A DNA stretch of 64,000 nucleotides from Psychrobacter sp. Cmf 22.2 (lineage in GTDB: Bacteria; Pseudomonadota; Gammaproteobacteria; Pseudomonadales; Moraxellaceae): positions 1 to 64,000 of the forward strand of contig NZ_MRYA01000009.1 in assembly GCF_001921745.1 (NCBI RefSeq), given 5' to 3'. Positions 37,644 through 47,662 of this stretch are shown in pieces (position 1 is the stretch's first letter; each line of letters starts with the position of its first letter). The notes beneath the pieces are model-generated. The model was not told the DNA's origin. It saw only the letters and a program-made list of their open reading frames with translations, and made no database searches. Made by a program: the position numbers and the translations under genes.

Positions 37644-38456
37644 CTACAAAACCGCAAACCCAAATTTACCCAAGGCCTCTCTAAGCATCGCAATATTATA
37701 ATACGCATGCGCATTAACGGTGTTTTGAAAGAAGATATACAGCGTATCAAAATGCTGACGCTGATTGGCAATCGCTTGCGCCCAATCATTCATTTCAGCC
37801 TCAGAGTAGCGATAATCATGACGGTCAGCGGCACTCATCGCATCCCACCAGCCCGTATTATTGCCATGCATACGCAGATAGCCTGTGCGCTCGGTAAATA
37901 TCAGCCGTGATGACGGCAGTCCGCTGACCTTGGGATAATCGACGCTACACCAAATCAAGCCTTGTTCTTTAAAGCTATCGACCACTTGCGGGGTGTGCCA
38001 GCCGTTGTGACGAAACTCGACTGCCAGCGGATAATCCTTAAACCAACTAACGAGGTTTGCTAGATAAAGCCGATGCTCACGAGTGCGATCAAATCCATGC
38101 GGGAATTGCAGTAGTAAAGGTGCCAAAGCGTTGGCTTCGATAAGCGGTGTTAAGGCATTAAGAAAAGCTTGTGCGTGATCGCTTGTGCCTTTGCGCGCAT
38201 GAGTAAAGTCTTTGTGTAGCTTGACGGCAAATTTTAACTCACTGTCTGCTTGCACATAGGCTTTATTGACCATACCAGCAAAGGCTTTTTGGCCGATGGG
38301 CGCGTAGAAAGTGCTATTAATCTCGACCGCGCCATATTGCTTGGCATACTCACGTAAGAAGTCCGCCTTTTTAGTACCAGTTGGATACAGCGTACCTAAT
38401 AAGTCAGTATCGCTATAACCGCCAGTGCCAAGATAAATAGTAGGTTTACTGTCCAT
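37644..38456 (-). CDS. DUF72 family protein (YecE-like)
   Basis: TIM-barrel-like protein of unknown function found in many bacteria. Typical pieces: IYLGTGGYSD, AVEINSTFYAPI, ELKFAVKLHKDFTHAR, LLLQFPHGF, LAVEFRHNGW and the TGYLRMHGNN stretch. About 270 residues. A GTG three codons upstream of the ATG at 38456 is an alternative start; neither has a good ribosome site. Its 5' end and the HEPN-like gene are on the same strand, 31 bases apart. Confidence 0.87.
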   Translation of the reverse strand: MDSKPTIYLGTGGYSDTDLLGTLYPTGTKKADFLREYAKQYGAVEINSTFYAPIGQKAFAGMVNKAYVQADSELKFAVKLHKDFTHARKGTSDHAQAFLNALTPLIEANALAPLLLQFPHGFDRTREHRLYLANLVSWFKDYPLAVEFRHNGWHTPQVVDSFKEQGLIWCSVDYPKVSGLPSSRLIFTERTGYLRMHGNNTGWWDAMSAADRHDYRYSEAEMNDWAQAIANQRQHFDTLYIFFQNTVNAHAYYNIAMLREALGKFGFAVL

Positions 38457-38496
38457 GTTAGCCACGCTATATCGTTTCTACATTGAGTTGTCAGTA

Positions 38497-39543
38497 TTAT
38501 TTTTTACGCGACCATAGCCATTCTATCAATGCTAATAATGCATTATCATCTGCATTACCACCAAGCTCGCGAATGATAGCGGCTTGTCCGTTATTAAACA
38601 ATGATTGGGCGTAGTCTTTGGCAGCGCTCACACCCATCAATTTTACATAGGTAGATTTGTCTAATTTTTCATCACTACCAGCGGGTTTACCTAAGGCGTC
38701 AGTAGAGGTGGTGACGTCTAAGATATCATCTTGAACTTGAAAGGCCAGTCCAATATGCTGCGCACAGTCCTGCAATGCTATACGCTGTAGCGCTGTTGCC
38801 CCAGCACAGATACCGCCCATCAGCATAGCCGCTTCAATCAACGCGCCAGTTTTATCGCGATGAATGGCCTCTAGTTCTTCTTGAGAAATATTAGTACGCG
38901 CTTCAGCATTCAGATCCAGCATTTGACCTGAGACCATGCGGCGAGCGCGCGGTGCAAACACGGCTAATAGCTGGCTTGCGATGTCTGAATCAAAAGGCGC
39001 GAAGGTAGGCAGCTCTGCGGTTAAAACCTCAAAGGCCAAAGTTTGCAATACATCACCCGCCAGCAGCGCCGTCGCTTCGTCAAACACAATGTGGCAAGTT
39101 GGCTGGCCACGACGCAGCTCATCGTCATCCATACATGGTAAGTCATCATGGACCAGCGAGTAGGTATGTAATAGCTCTACTGCCAATGTAGCGCGGCGAC
39201 ACATGTCATAATCGGAGTCGTTTTCTAGCAATGATTGCAAGTCAGCGATTTTGGCATGATCTGTTAAATTTGAGATGTCAGATGAATCATCTGTCTCCAT
39301 ACCTACTTCACCATCTATACTTATACTGGCATCAATACTGACAAAACTACTGGCCACTAATAAGGGTCGTACCAATTTGCCTTGTCCTGTGATTACGTAG
39401 CGACATGCGTCATCAAGCGGACTTGGTAAGTTTGCATAAGCAAATAATACGTCGATATCTTGCGCTAACTGTGCGCGCAATGTGCTATAAAACTGCTCAA
39501 AATTGGTAAAAGGAACAAAACGAGGCGCAGTAGAAACAGACAT
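38497..39543 (-). CDS. ispA: Polyprenyl (farnesyl diphosphate) synthase
   Basis: Chain-elongating prenyltransferase that makes farnesyl (or geranylgeranyl) diphosphate. The first Asp-rich motif is DDLPCMDDD (residues 133-141) and the second is QVQDDILDVT. The KLVRP and GQMLDL motifs are present. Compared with E. coli IspA there is an insert of about 35 acidic residues between the KLVRPLLVAS segment and the ATLAVELLH helix (roughly residues 68-117), so the protein has 348 residues. It is preceded by a weak ribosome site. Product length is not certain. Confidence 0.92.
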   Translation of the reverse strand: MSVSTAPRFVPFTNFEQFYSTLRAQLAQDIDVLFAYANLPSPLDDACRYVITGQGKLVRPLLVASSFVSIDASISIDGEVGMETDDSSDISNLTDHAKIADLQSLLENDSDYDMCRRATLAVELLHTYSLVHDDLPCMDDDELRRGQPTCHIVFDEATALLAGDVLQTLAFEVLTAELPTFAPFDSDIASQLLAVFAPRARRMVSGQMLDLNAEARTNISQEELEAIHRDKTGALIEAAMLMGGICAGATALQRIALQDCAQHIGLAFQVQDDILDVTTSTDALGKPAGSDEKLDKSTYVKLMGVSAAKDYAQSLFNNGQAAIIRELGGNADDNALLALIEWLWSRKK

Positions 39544-40145
39544 AACTCAACCAACCACCATAAAATAAAAATAGAGAATACGTGAATAAAAACAGATAAC
39601 AAGCTAGTGTAGCATGATAGCTGATATGGCTTATACGTATATGCTAAGCGCTGTTTTATTTTGGTTACGTATTGGTGATTTAACTTATAGGTTGAATGTG
39701 TTTTGATGAAGTAATCACACGTCTTGGTACTGTTACCCAATCCAATAGATTGTATTTAAGCTTCACAAGCTAATACGCATATAAAAAAACTGGTAAAAAA
39801 GTATAAGGTACAAGGTAGATGTCAGTGATTGATTGACGAGTTTGGATTTTATCAATTAATGTTAATAGTGACTTGTGAGTCTGGTATTAGCTTGTGACAG
39901 TTGGGGGCATAATCCCCTACACTAAATGACGTTAAAACAGTACAACCAGTCGCCATATTGATGAGCGCAGAATAATAAACACATTATCACTGTCTTTTAT
40001 AAGTCGTTGGGTTATAGACTGATAAATTGGCAGTAATTTTATTCGTTTTATTTACAATCATTAGCTAGTTATCTTAATTCTAAAACGTAGCTTTTATAAT
40101 TTGATCTTTATTACATAGCTTTTATTACATAGCAAGGAGTTTCAA
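39544..40145. other. Divergent region, ispA / fadB
   Basis: About 600 bases with promoters for both genes. A 14-base-period duplication lies just before fadB (40107-40133). A small GGGG/CCCC hairpin is at about 39903-39917. No clear fatty-acid regulator site was recognised. Confidence 0.5.
40107..40133 (+). repeat. Tandem duplication of TTTATTACATAGC before fadB
   Basis: Two exact copies (40107-40119 and 40121-40133) with a period of 14, directly before the AAGGAG ribosome site of fadB. A partial copy precedes them. Confidence 0.8.
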
Positions 40146-42305
40146 ATGGTATACCAAGGAAATCGCATCACGGTGACAATGCTAGAGGATGGCATCGCCA
40201 ACATGCAATACAACGCCGAAAATGAGAGCGTAAACAAGTTCGATGCCGAAACCAATAAGCAATTTGATGAAGCGGTAAGTGCGCTTGAGAAGTCTGAAGA
40301 CGTTAAAGGCCTTATCGTTACTTCAAGCAAAGGCGTATTTATCGCTGGTGCTGATATCACTGAATTTGTCGGCTCATTTAAGAAGCCAGAGAGTGAGATT
40401 AAAGATTGGGTTGTCGGCATTAACGATACTTTTAATCGTTTTGAAGACTTACCGTTCCCAAAAGTAGCCGCTATCAATGGTGCAGCACTAGGCGGTGGTT
40501 GTGAGATGACCTTGGTGTGTGAGTATCGTGTCATGAGTGACAAAGCGATTATCGGACTACCAGAAACTCAGCTAGGCATTTTCCCAGGTTTTGGCGGTAC
40601 GGTTCGTAGTACTCGCGTCATCGGTATCGATAACGCGCTTGAATTGATCGCCACTGGTAAGCCAAAAAAACCACTAGAGGCTCTCAAGCTAGGTTTGGTT
40701 GATGCAACCGTTCCTGCTGATGACTTACAAGCTGCTGCCATTGATCTGGTCAAAAAATGCATCTCAGGTGAGCTTGATTGGCAAGCGAAACGTGAAGAGA
40801 AACTAAACCCTGTCAAGCTAAACCAGCTTGAGCAAGCGATGGCGTTTAACAGTGCCAAAGGCATGATCTTCTCTAAAGCCAATCCCAAGCAGTACCCAGC
40901 ACCAGCCATCGCGATTGAAGCGATTGAAAAGCATGTCAATTTGCCACGTGATAAAGCGATTGAAGTTGAAGCTGCCGGTTTTGCCAAAGTTGCCAAAACG
41001 CCACAAGCAGAAAGTTTGGTTGGTCTGTTTTTAAACGACCAACTCGTCAAAAAGTTAGCCAAAAAGCACAGCAAACAAGCACATGATATCAATGAAGCGG
41101 CTGTACTAGGCGCTGGTATCATGGGCGGCGGTATCGCTTATCAGGCAGCCAGCAAAGGCTTGCCAATTATCATGAAAGACATCAAGTCTGAGCAATTAGA
41201 TTTGGGTATGAAAGAGGCCAGTAAAATATTAAGTAAAATGGTCGATCGCGAGAAGATGACCCCAGCCAAAATGGGTGAAACTTTGAGCCGTATCCGTCCA
41301 ACGCTTAACTATGGTGACTTCGCTGAGACTGATATTGTCATCGAAGCGGTAGTAGAAAATCCTAAAGTTAAACATGCCGTACTAAAAGAAGTCGAAGGTT
41401 TGGTAAAAGACGACTGTATTCTTGCTTCTAATACTTCAACTATCTCTATCACGCATTTAGCAGAAGTGCTGGAGCGTCCAGAAAATTTCGTCGGTATGCA
41501 TTTCTTTAATCCAGTACATCGCATGCCACTCGTTGAAGTTATCCGCGGTGAAAAATCCTCTGAAGAAGCGATTGCAACCACCGTTGCGTTGGCCTCCAAA
41601 ATGGGTAAAGTACCGGTTGTGGTCAATGATTGCCCAGGTTTCTTAGTGAACCGCGTATTGTTCCCATACTTTGGTGCGTTTGATTTACTACTCAAACAAG
41701 GCGCTGATTTTGTCCATGTTGATAAAGTCATGGAGAAATTTGGCTGGCCAATGGGTCCTGCCTACCTAATCGACGTCGTCGGTTTAGATACAGGTGTACA
41801 TGGTGCAGAAGTCATGGCAGAAGGTTTCCCTGACCGCATGAAACCTGATTATAAAGGCGCAATTCAGCATTTATATGAAAACGAGCGTCTAGGTCAAAAG
41901 AACGGCGTTGGGTTTTATAAGTACGAAACAGATAAGCGCGGTAAGCCGAAGAAAGTCGCTGACGACGCTACTTACGAGCTGTTAAAAACCACCACAGACA
42001 GCGACACGCAAGCGTTTGATGATCAAACCATTATTGACCGTACCATGCTGGCTTTCTGTAATGAGACCGTACGTTGCTTAGAAGACAATATTGTCAGCAC
42101 ACCAAGTGAGGCTGATATGGCGATGATTATGGGCGTTGGTTTCCCGCCATTCCGCGGTGGACCTTGCCGTTATATTGACCAAATGGGTCTAGATAACTAC
42201 TTGGCACTGTGTGAAAAGTATGCACATCTTGGCAAAGCCTATGAAGCCCCGCAAAAAATTCGCGACATGGCAGCAGCAGGCGAGACTTTTTACGCCACAG
42301 CGTAA
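40146..42305 (+). CDS. fadB: Fatty acid oxidation complex, alpha subunit
   Basis: Enoyl-CoA hydratase, isomerase and 3-hydroxyacyl-CoA dehydrogenase of beta-oxidation. The hydratase part has [12 protein letters not shown], the [16 protein letters not shown] oxyanion region and [18 protein letters not shown]. The dehydrogenase part begins near residue 318 with [19 protein letters not shown] (NAD-binding) and has the [15 protein letters not shown] catalytic region. 719 residues, normal. AAGGAG stands six bases before the ATG. fadA follows after 194 bases with a stem-loop between. Confidence 0.96.
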   Translation: MVYQGNRITVTMLEDGIANMQYNAENESVNKFDAETNKQFDEAVSALEKSEDVKGLIVTSSKGVFIAGADITEFVGSFKKPESEIKDWVVGINDTFNRFEDLPFPKVAAINGAALGGGCEMTLVCEYRVMSDKAIIGLPETQLGIFPGFGGTVRSTRVIGIDNALELIATGKPKKPLEALKLGLVDATVPADDLQAAAIDLVKKCISGELDWQAKREEKLNPVKLNQLEQAMAFNSAKGMIFSKANPKQYPAPAIAIEAIEKHVNLPRDKAIEVEAAGFAKVAKTPQAESLVGLFLNDQLVKKLAKKHSKQAHDINEAAVLGAGIMGGGIAYQAASKGLPIIMKDIKSEQLDLGMKEASKILSKMVDREKMTPAKMGETLSRIRPTLNYGDFAETDIVIEAVVENPKVKHAVLKEVEGLVKDDCILASNTSTISITHLAEVLERPENFVGMHFFNPVHRMPLVEVIRGEKSSEEAIATTVALASKMGKVPVVVNDCPGFLVNRVLFPYFGAFDLLLKQGADFVHVDKVMEKFGWPMGPAYLIDVVGLDTGVHGAEVMAEGFPDRMKPDYKGAIQHLYENERLGQKNGVGFYKYETDKRGKPKKVADDATYELLKTTTDSDTQAFDDQTIIDRTMLAFCNETVRCLEDNIVSTPSEADMAMIMGVGFPPFRGGPCRYIDQMGLDNYLALCEKYAHLGKAYEAPQKIRDMAAAGETFYATA

Positions 42306-42331
42306 CGAGCATACCGTATTAGGATAAGTGG

Positions 42332-42382
42332 GGTGCGTTTGCAGGCATCGCTATCGACGATAAAGTAGACAGCAAGCGCACC
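42332..42382 (+). promoter_or_regulatory. Stem-loop between fadB and fadA
   Basis: Eleven-base stem GGTGCGTTTGC/GCAAGCGCACC (one G-T pair) with a 29-base loop that holds a second small hairpin. It is followed by GTTTTAGT. It may shape mRNA stability or cause partial termination. Confidence 0.5.
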
Positions 42383-42424
42383 GTTTTAGTCGGTTCAATT
42401 TTATTCTAGCCCTAAAAAATTAGG

Positions 42425-42436
42425 TATACATGTATA
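42425..42436. promoter_or_regulatory. Palindrome TATACATGTATA before fadA
   Basis: Perfect 12-base palindrome about 65 bases before the fadA start. It may be an operator; no regulator is assigned. Confidence 0.35.
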
Positions 42437-42448
42437 TATCATGTCTAG

Positions 42449-43672
<1,224 letters not shown>

Positions 43673-43719
43673 CCGTTTAGACTTGCAGGAGTTTTGCAAA
43701 ATATAAACGTGCTAACACA

Positions 43720-43751
43720 AGCCTTCAGTTAAATAACTGGAGGCTTTTTTG
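43720..43751 (+). terminator. Terminator of fadBA
   Basis: Stem AGCCTTCAGTTA/TAACTGGAGGCT (one G-T pair) with a two-base loop, then six T. Confidence 0.9.
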
Positions 43752-43923
43752 TTTGTAAACATTCAAGAATCATCTATGACATAACGTTCGTAAGTTGTTA
43801 ATAAAGAGGATGTTCATTGACGCACTGGACGAAATATGACTAAATAAGCATATATCTAATAACTATAAACCAATCATTTAGTCTGCAGCGACTTGCTGCA
43901 TACGTACAAGGAGTGTACCTACT

Positions 43924-44499
43924 ATGACCACTATGATTACTGATCGTACTTATCGCATCGCTCGCGAAAATACGCAAGCAATGCTTATCGATGTACAGGA
44001 ACGCTTAACGCCGCATATTTATGATCACGAAAATATCGTCAAAAAAATAACAACGTTAATAAAGGGTCTACAAGCGCTTGGTGTCCCTATCATGCTTAAT
44101 GAGCAATATAAAAAAGGTCTCGGTGATACGTTACCTGAAGTTTTTGAGCTCTTAGAAGGTGATAATGCCAAAAGTTTTGAGAAGGTCACATTTAGCGCCT
44201 GTGACAACGATGATTCGTGGCATTATTTGGCACAGCAAAACCGTAGCATCGTTTTATTATTCGGTGTTGAGACGCATGTGTGTGTCATGCAAACGGCGCT
44301 AGATTTACTGGATAATGGTATGCAACCAGTCATTGTTGGCGATGCAGTAGGATCACGCTTTCCATACGATAAAAAACAAGCCATACGGCGTATTCGCCGC
44401 GCAGGTGGGGTGATTACTACGGTTGAAACTATCTTGTTTGAGCTATGTCGCACGAGTCGCGACCCTGCATTTAAGACCATTAGTAATCTGATTAAGTAG
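43924..44499 (+). CDS. Isochorismatase-like cysteine hydrolase (YcaC-related)
   Basis: Hydrolase of the isochorismatase superfamily, substrate unknown. The catalytic triad is complete: Asp23 in LIDVQERL, Lys in FEKVTFSAC, and Cys in FGVETHVCVMQ. 191 residues. AAGGAG lies ten bases before the ATG. It stands apart, with a terminator before it. Members of this family act on amides or similar small molecules; nothing nearby narrows it down. Confidence 0.85.
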   Translation: MTTMITDRTYRIARENTQAMLIDVQERLTPHIYDHENIVKKITTLIKGLQALGVPIMLNEQYKKGLGDTLPEVFELLEGDNAKSFEKVTFSACDNDDSWHYLAQQNRSIVLLFGVETHVCVMQTALDLLDNGMQPVIVGDAVGSRFPYDKKQAIRRIRRAGGVITTVETILFELCRTSRDPAFKTISNLIK

Positions 44500-44606
44500 T
44501 CAGTTATCATTAAAAATGACTATTATAAAAGGTAGTTATTAAGCGATCTAGATAACGAGTTGCCTAGTCAGGTTTTATTAAAAATAGACAATATAAGGCA
44601 TAAACG

Positions 44607-45209
44607 ATGAATAGGGTAAAGCAGTACGGTTTTAAACCGCTCTTAGCAGTTGTATTTTCAATAATGATGATACAACCAGTGATGGCTGCCAGTCCTATCA
44701 GCAGTGGTAACAAGTTGGCAGCAGATGCCAAAAAACAAATTGGCGTGACAGTCAATTATGACGCCACTTATCAAAAAATGGACTTTCCACGTGGTGATGT
44801 ACCGATAAAAACGGGGAGAAGTACCGATGTCATCGTACGTGCTTATCGTTTGCAAAATATAGATTTACAGCAGCTGGTCAATCACGATATGAAGTCAAAT
44901 TGGTCACAATATCCAAAAAATTGGGGATTAAAGTCACCGGATAACAATATCGACCATCGCCGAGTGGCCAATCTTGAGGTGTTTTTTGAGCGCCATGGAA
45001 AAACCCTATCTGTCACTGACAAAGATAGTTTTCAGACAGGAGATATTGTGACGTGGCGACTGCCAAAAGACAAAGTGCCACATATCGGTATCGTCTCAAA
45101 CAAAAAGGCTGCCGATGGAACGCCGCTTATTATTCACAATATTGGAGATGGTACGCAAGAAGAGAATATCCTTTTCACTTATCCTATTGCCAAACATTTT
45201 CGTTACTAA
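44607..45209 (+). CDS. DUF1287 protein lacking the expected catalytic Cys
   Basis: Exported protein of unknown function (200 residues) with an N-terminal signal peptide ending PVMAA. The DUF1287 landmarks are there: FPRGDVPIKTG, TDVIVRAYRLQNIDLQQLV, WGLKSPDNNIDHRRVANL, GDIVTWRLP, HIGIVSN and HNIGDG. I recall the family sequence as G-V-C-T-D-V at the first of these, while here it reads G-R-S-T-D-V, with Ser72 where Cys is expected. That Cys is the likely nucleophile of an NlpC/P60-like fold, so this copy may be inactive. AAGG precedes the ATG. Confidence 0.82.
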   Translation: MNRVKQYGFKPLLAVVFSIMMIQPVMAASPISSGNKLAADAKKQIGVTVNYDATYQKMDFPRGDVPIKTGRSTDVIVRAYRLQNIDLQQLVNHDMKSNWSQYPKNWGLKSPDNNIDHRRVANLEVFFERHGKTLSVTDKDSFQTGDIVTWRLPKDKVPHIGIVSNKKAADGTPLIIHNIGDGTQEENILFTYPIAKHFRY

Positions 45210-45275
45210 AACATTTGGTACAGATGATATAAGGCTGTTCATAGTGTAAAGGATGTATAATGTAACGCAAAGCAA

Positions 45276-45314
45276 GACCCAGTCAATGATGCCATGTTAT
45301 TGAATGGGTCTTTT
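45276..45314. terminator. Terminator between convergent genes
   Basis: Stem GACCCA-TCAAT / ATTGA-TGGGTC with one unpaired base on each arm, then four T. It can end the DUF1287 gene; for psd the minus-side T run is poor. Confidence 0.7.
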
Positions 45315-45327
45315 AGTGGGGTTTTAT

Positions 45328-46167
45328 TTATTTTCCCGTATGAGCAGCCCCTAGTAGTTGACCCATTTGTACCACGCTGTTCGCCGTTATATTTTCTTGC
45401 CAGTCAGCTTTTGCAGCTTTAGGCAATATGACAATGGCGGTTGACCCTAAATAAAAGCGCCCAAGCTCATCACCTTGAGCCAACACCATACTATGCTCAG
45501 CTTCTTGAATATCGTCGGTACGGGTAATCTTCCCCGTCGCTACCGTCTCGATACCAGCGACAATCATCGCTCCCACCATGACGACTGCTGCTTTGCCATA
45601 TTCAGTGTCAAACATACAAACCAAACGCTCATTGCGAGCAAATAAGTCAGGCACGTTGGCAGCAGTGATATTATTGACTGAAAATAACGTACCTGGCACA
45701 TAGCGAGTTTTAGTCAAGGTACCTGTAAAAGACATATGCACACGGTGGTAGTTGCTAGGCGCTAAATAAACAGTAGCAAAACTACCATCAGCGAAGTAGC
45801 TACCATCGTCACTATCAGCAAGTAGCTGTCCGATGTCGTAGTAGCGCCCTTTAGCCTGAAGTAGCTTATGATCGTTAATTTGACCAAGCTGCGAGACAAT
45901 GCCGTCAGCAGGGCTTACAATGCCATGGACGGTGGTATCGATAGCACGCGCATCACCTTTGAGCTCACGGGTAAAAAAGTCGTTAAAGCTCTCGTAAGCA
46001 TTTAAGCTTTGACGTTCGTATTCATCTAACTTTACGTCATACGCTTTTGCAAAGCTGCGAATAAAAGCACGTTTAACCATAGGGTGGCGACTGGCCGCCA
46101 AACGTCCAGCAACTTTACTAAGTTTTTGCTGCGGTACAAACTGCTGAATGGTAGTAAATAAGGTCAT
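45328..46167 (-). CDS. psd: Phosphatidylserine decarboxylase
   Basis: Makes phosphatidylethanolamine from phosphatidylserine in the inner membrane. The proenzyme cleavage motif is LGST (residues 240-243, Ser242 becomes the pyruvoyl group). The VSPADG segment (Asp88) and YHRVHMSFTG (His144) give the charge-relay residues. 279 residues, the usual length. It is divergent from dtd. Confidence 0.95.
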   Translation of the reverse strand: MTLFTTIQQFVPQQKLSKVAGRLAASRHPMVKRAFIRSFAKAYDVKLDEYERQSLNAYESFNDFFTRELKGDARAIDTTVHGIVSPADGIVSQLGQINDHKLLQAKGRYYDIGQLLADSDDGSYFADGSFATVYLAPSNYHRVHMSFTGTLTKTRYVPGTLFSVNNITAANVPDLFARNERLVCMFDTEYGKAAVVMVGAMIVAGIETVATGKITRTDDIQEAEHSMVLAQGDELGRFYLGSTAIVILPKAAKADWQENITANSVVQMGQLLGAAHTGK

Positions 46168-46285
46168 AAAGGGTTACCAAAGTAGTGGTTAAAATAAGAA
46201 AATAAAAGTTGGAAATAATAAATATTTATATTTTATCATGGTCAGCACTTAATCGTATGACCATAATTGTTTAAGGATGCAGTTT

Positions 46286-46741
46286 ATGAAAGCTCTAATC
46301 CAGCGGGTAAATCGTGCTAGTGTTATAGTCGATGAATGTTGTATAGGCTCAATTGAACAAGGGCTCTTGGCATATATTGGTTTAGGACCCGATGATAACT
46401 TACAACATGCAAAACGAATGATCGATAAAATTATCACTTATCGCATTTTTGAAAATACAGATGATCCAGCCAAGCTTGGCAAACTGGACAAAAATGTACA
46501 ACAGATAGGTGGCGGAATATTACTAGTATCACAATTTACCTTGATGGCCAAAACAGACAAAGGACGACGCCCTGATTTTGGTGGTGCGATGCCGCCTGAG
46601 ACTGCAAAAGTATTGTTCGAACAATTAGTCGCTTATGCAAAGACTCAGCATCCCAACGTTGCAACGGGACAGTTCGGAGCTAATATGCAAATCGACAGCG
46701 TCAATGATGGGCCACTAAACTTTTTGTTAGAAGTCGTGTAA
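46286..46741 (+). CDS. dtd: D-aminoacyl-tRNA deacylase
   Basis: Removes D-amino acids from mischarged tRNA. The start at 46286 has AAGGA eight bases upstream; an in-frame ATG at 46277 overlaps that site. The family motifs LVSQFTLMA and NDGPLNF (Gly-Pro motif) are both present, together with the MKALIQRVNRASVIVD start. 151 residues. Confidence 0.95.
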   Translation: MKALIQRVNRASVIVDECCIGSIEQGLLAYIGLGPDDNLQHAKRMIDKIITYRIFENTDDPAKLGKLDKNVQQIGGGILLVSQFTLMAKTDKGRRPDFGGAMPPETAKVLFEQLVAYAKTQHPNVATGQFGANMQIDSVNDGPLNFLLEVV

Positions 46742-46766
46742 AAGTCAAAAAAGGTTTTGATGATCA

Positions 46767-46784
46767 ATGTCATCAAACTGTCAT
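46767..46784 (+). promoter_or_regulatory. Pho box upstream of phoB
   Basis: ATGTCAT, four bases, CTGTCAT: two 7-base half-sites at 11-base spacing, as in the PhoB consensus. It lies about 105 bases before phoB and fits autoregulation of the phoB-phoR operon. Confidence 0.85.
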
Positions 46785-46888
46785 AATTAACGCGTTTAAT
46801 AGATGGTTATTAATGAGTGTTTACCGCCTTTTTTAGCTTAAATTTCCCTCTTATATAATTATTCAGCGCTTAATAATAAGGTTGTCCT

Positions 46889-47593
46889 ATGCATAATGAG
46901 CAAATTTTGATTGTCGAAGATGAGCCTGCCATTCGTGAAATGGTGGTGATGACGTTGGAGATGGCTGGATTTGACAGCTTGCAAGCGGCTGATGTGTCAG
47001 AGGCGCATCAACAAGTGGTTGATCATCGTCCTGCACTTATCTTGTTAGATTGGATGTTACCTGGAGATAAAAGCGGTATTGATTTTTGTCGTATGCTCAA
47101 AAGCGATAAGCTGCTTGCTGAGATACCAGTCATTATGCTGACGGCCAAAAGTGAAGAGGACAGTAAAGTTCATGGGCTTGATGCGGGTGCTGATGACTAT
47201 ATGACCAAGCCTTTTTCGACACGAGAGCTAATCTCAAGGATTAAAGCAGTACTGCGTCGTAGTAGTGCGCTGAGTGCTGATAAGCCCATTGAGATAGGTA
47301 AGCTGAGCCTAGATCCCAAAGGCCAACGCGTCACGGCCAATGATAAGGTTGTGGATATCGGACCGACAGAATATAGGCTATTGGCGTTTTTTATGAGTCA
47401 TCCGGAGCGTGCCTATACGCGCGCACAACTGCTCGATCAGGTATGGGGCGGCAATGTCTATATCGAAGATCGGACAATTGATGTGCATATCAGGCGTTTA
47501 CGTAAATTATTAAAGCCCCACGACTGCGATACGTTGATTCAAACAGTGCGTGGTACTGGCTATCGGTTTTCGAGTCTCATTGAGCCAGTATGA
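46889..47593 (+). CDS. phoB: Phosphate regulon response regulator
   Basis: DNA-binding response regulator of phosphate starvation. Receiver domain with phosphoacceptor Asp54 in LILLDWMLPGDKSG and the conserved Lys in YMTKPFSTRELISR. The C-terminal winged helix has ERAYTRAQLLDQVWGGNVYIEDRTIDVHIRRLRK, very close to PhoB. 234 residues. AAGG is seven bases before the ATG, and a Pho box lies upstream. phoR follows after about 70 bases. Confidence 0.95.
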   Translation: MHNEQILIVEDEPAIREMVVMTLEMAGFDSLQAADVSEAHQQVVDHRPALILLDWMLPGDKSGIDFCRMLKSDKLLAEIPVIMLTAKSEEDSKVHGLDAGADDYMTKPFSTRELISRIKAVLRRSSALSADKPIEIGKLSLDPKGQRVTANDKVVDIGPTEYRLLAFFMSHPERAYTRAQLLDQVWGGNVYIEDRTIDVHIRRLRKLLKPHDCDTLIQTVRGTGYRFSSLIEPV

Positions 47594-47662
47594 GCCAGTT
47601 TAAACAGAACGACATGTGAATGACAAAGTAACGCAGTAGATAGTCGTAAGGGTATGAAAGAT

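Noticed and set aside
39465-39740. Open frame of 91 codons overlapping the ispA start
   Set aside because: It overlaps the ispA gene in another frame, has hydrophobic low-complexity content and no ribosome site.
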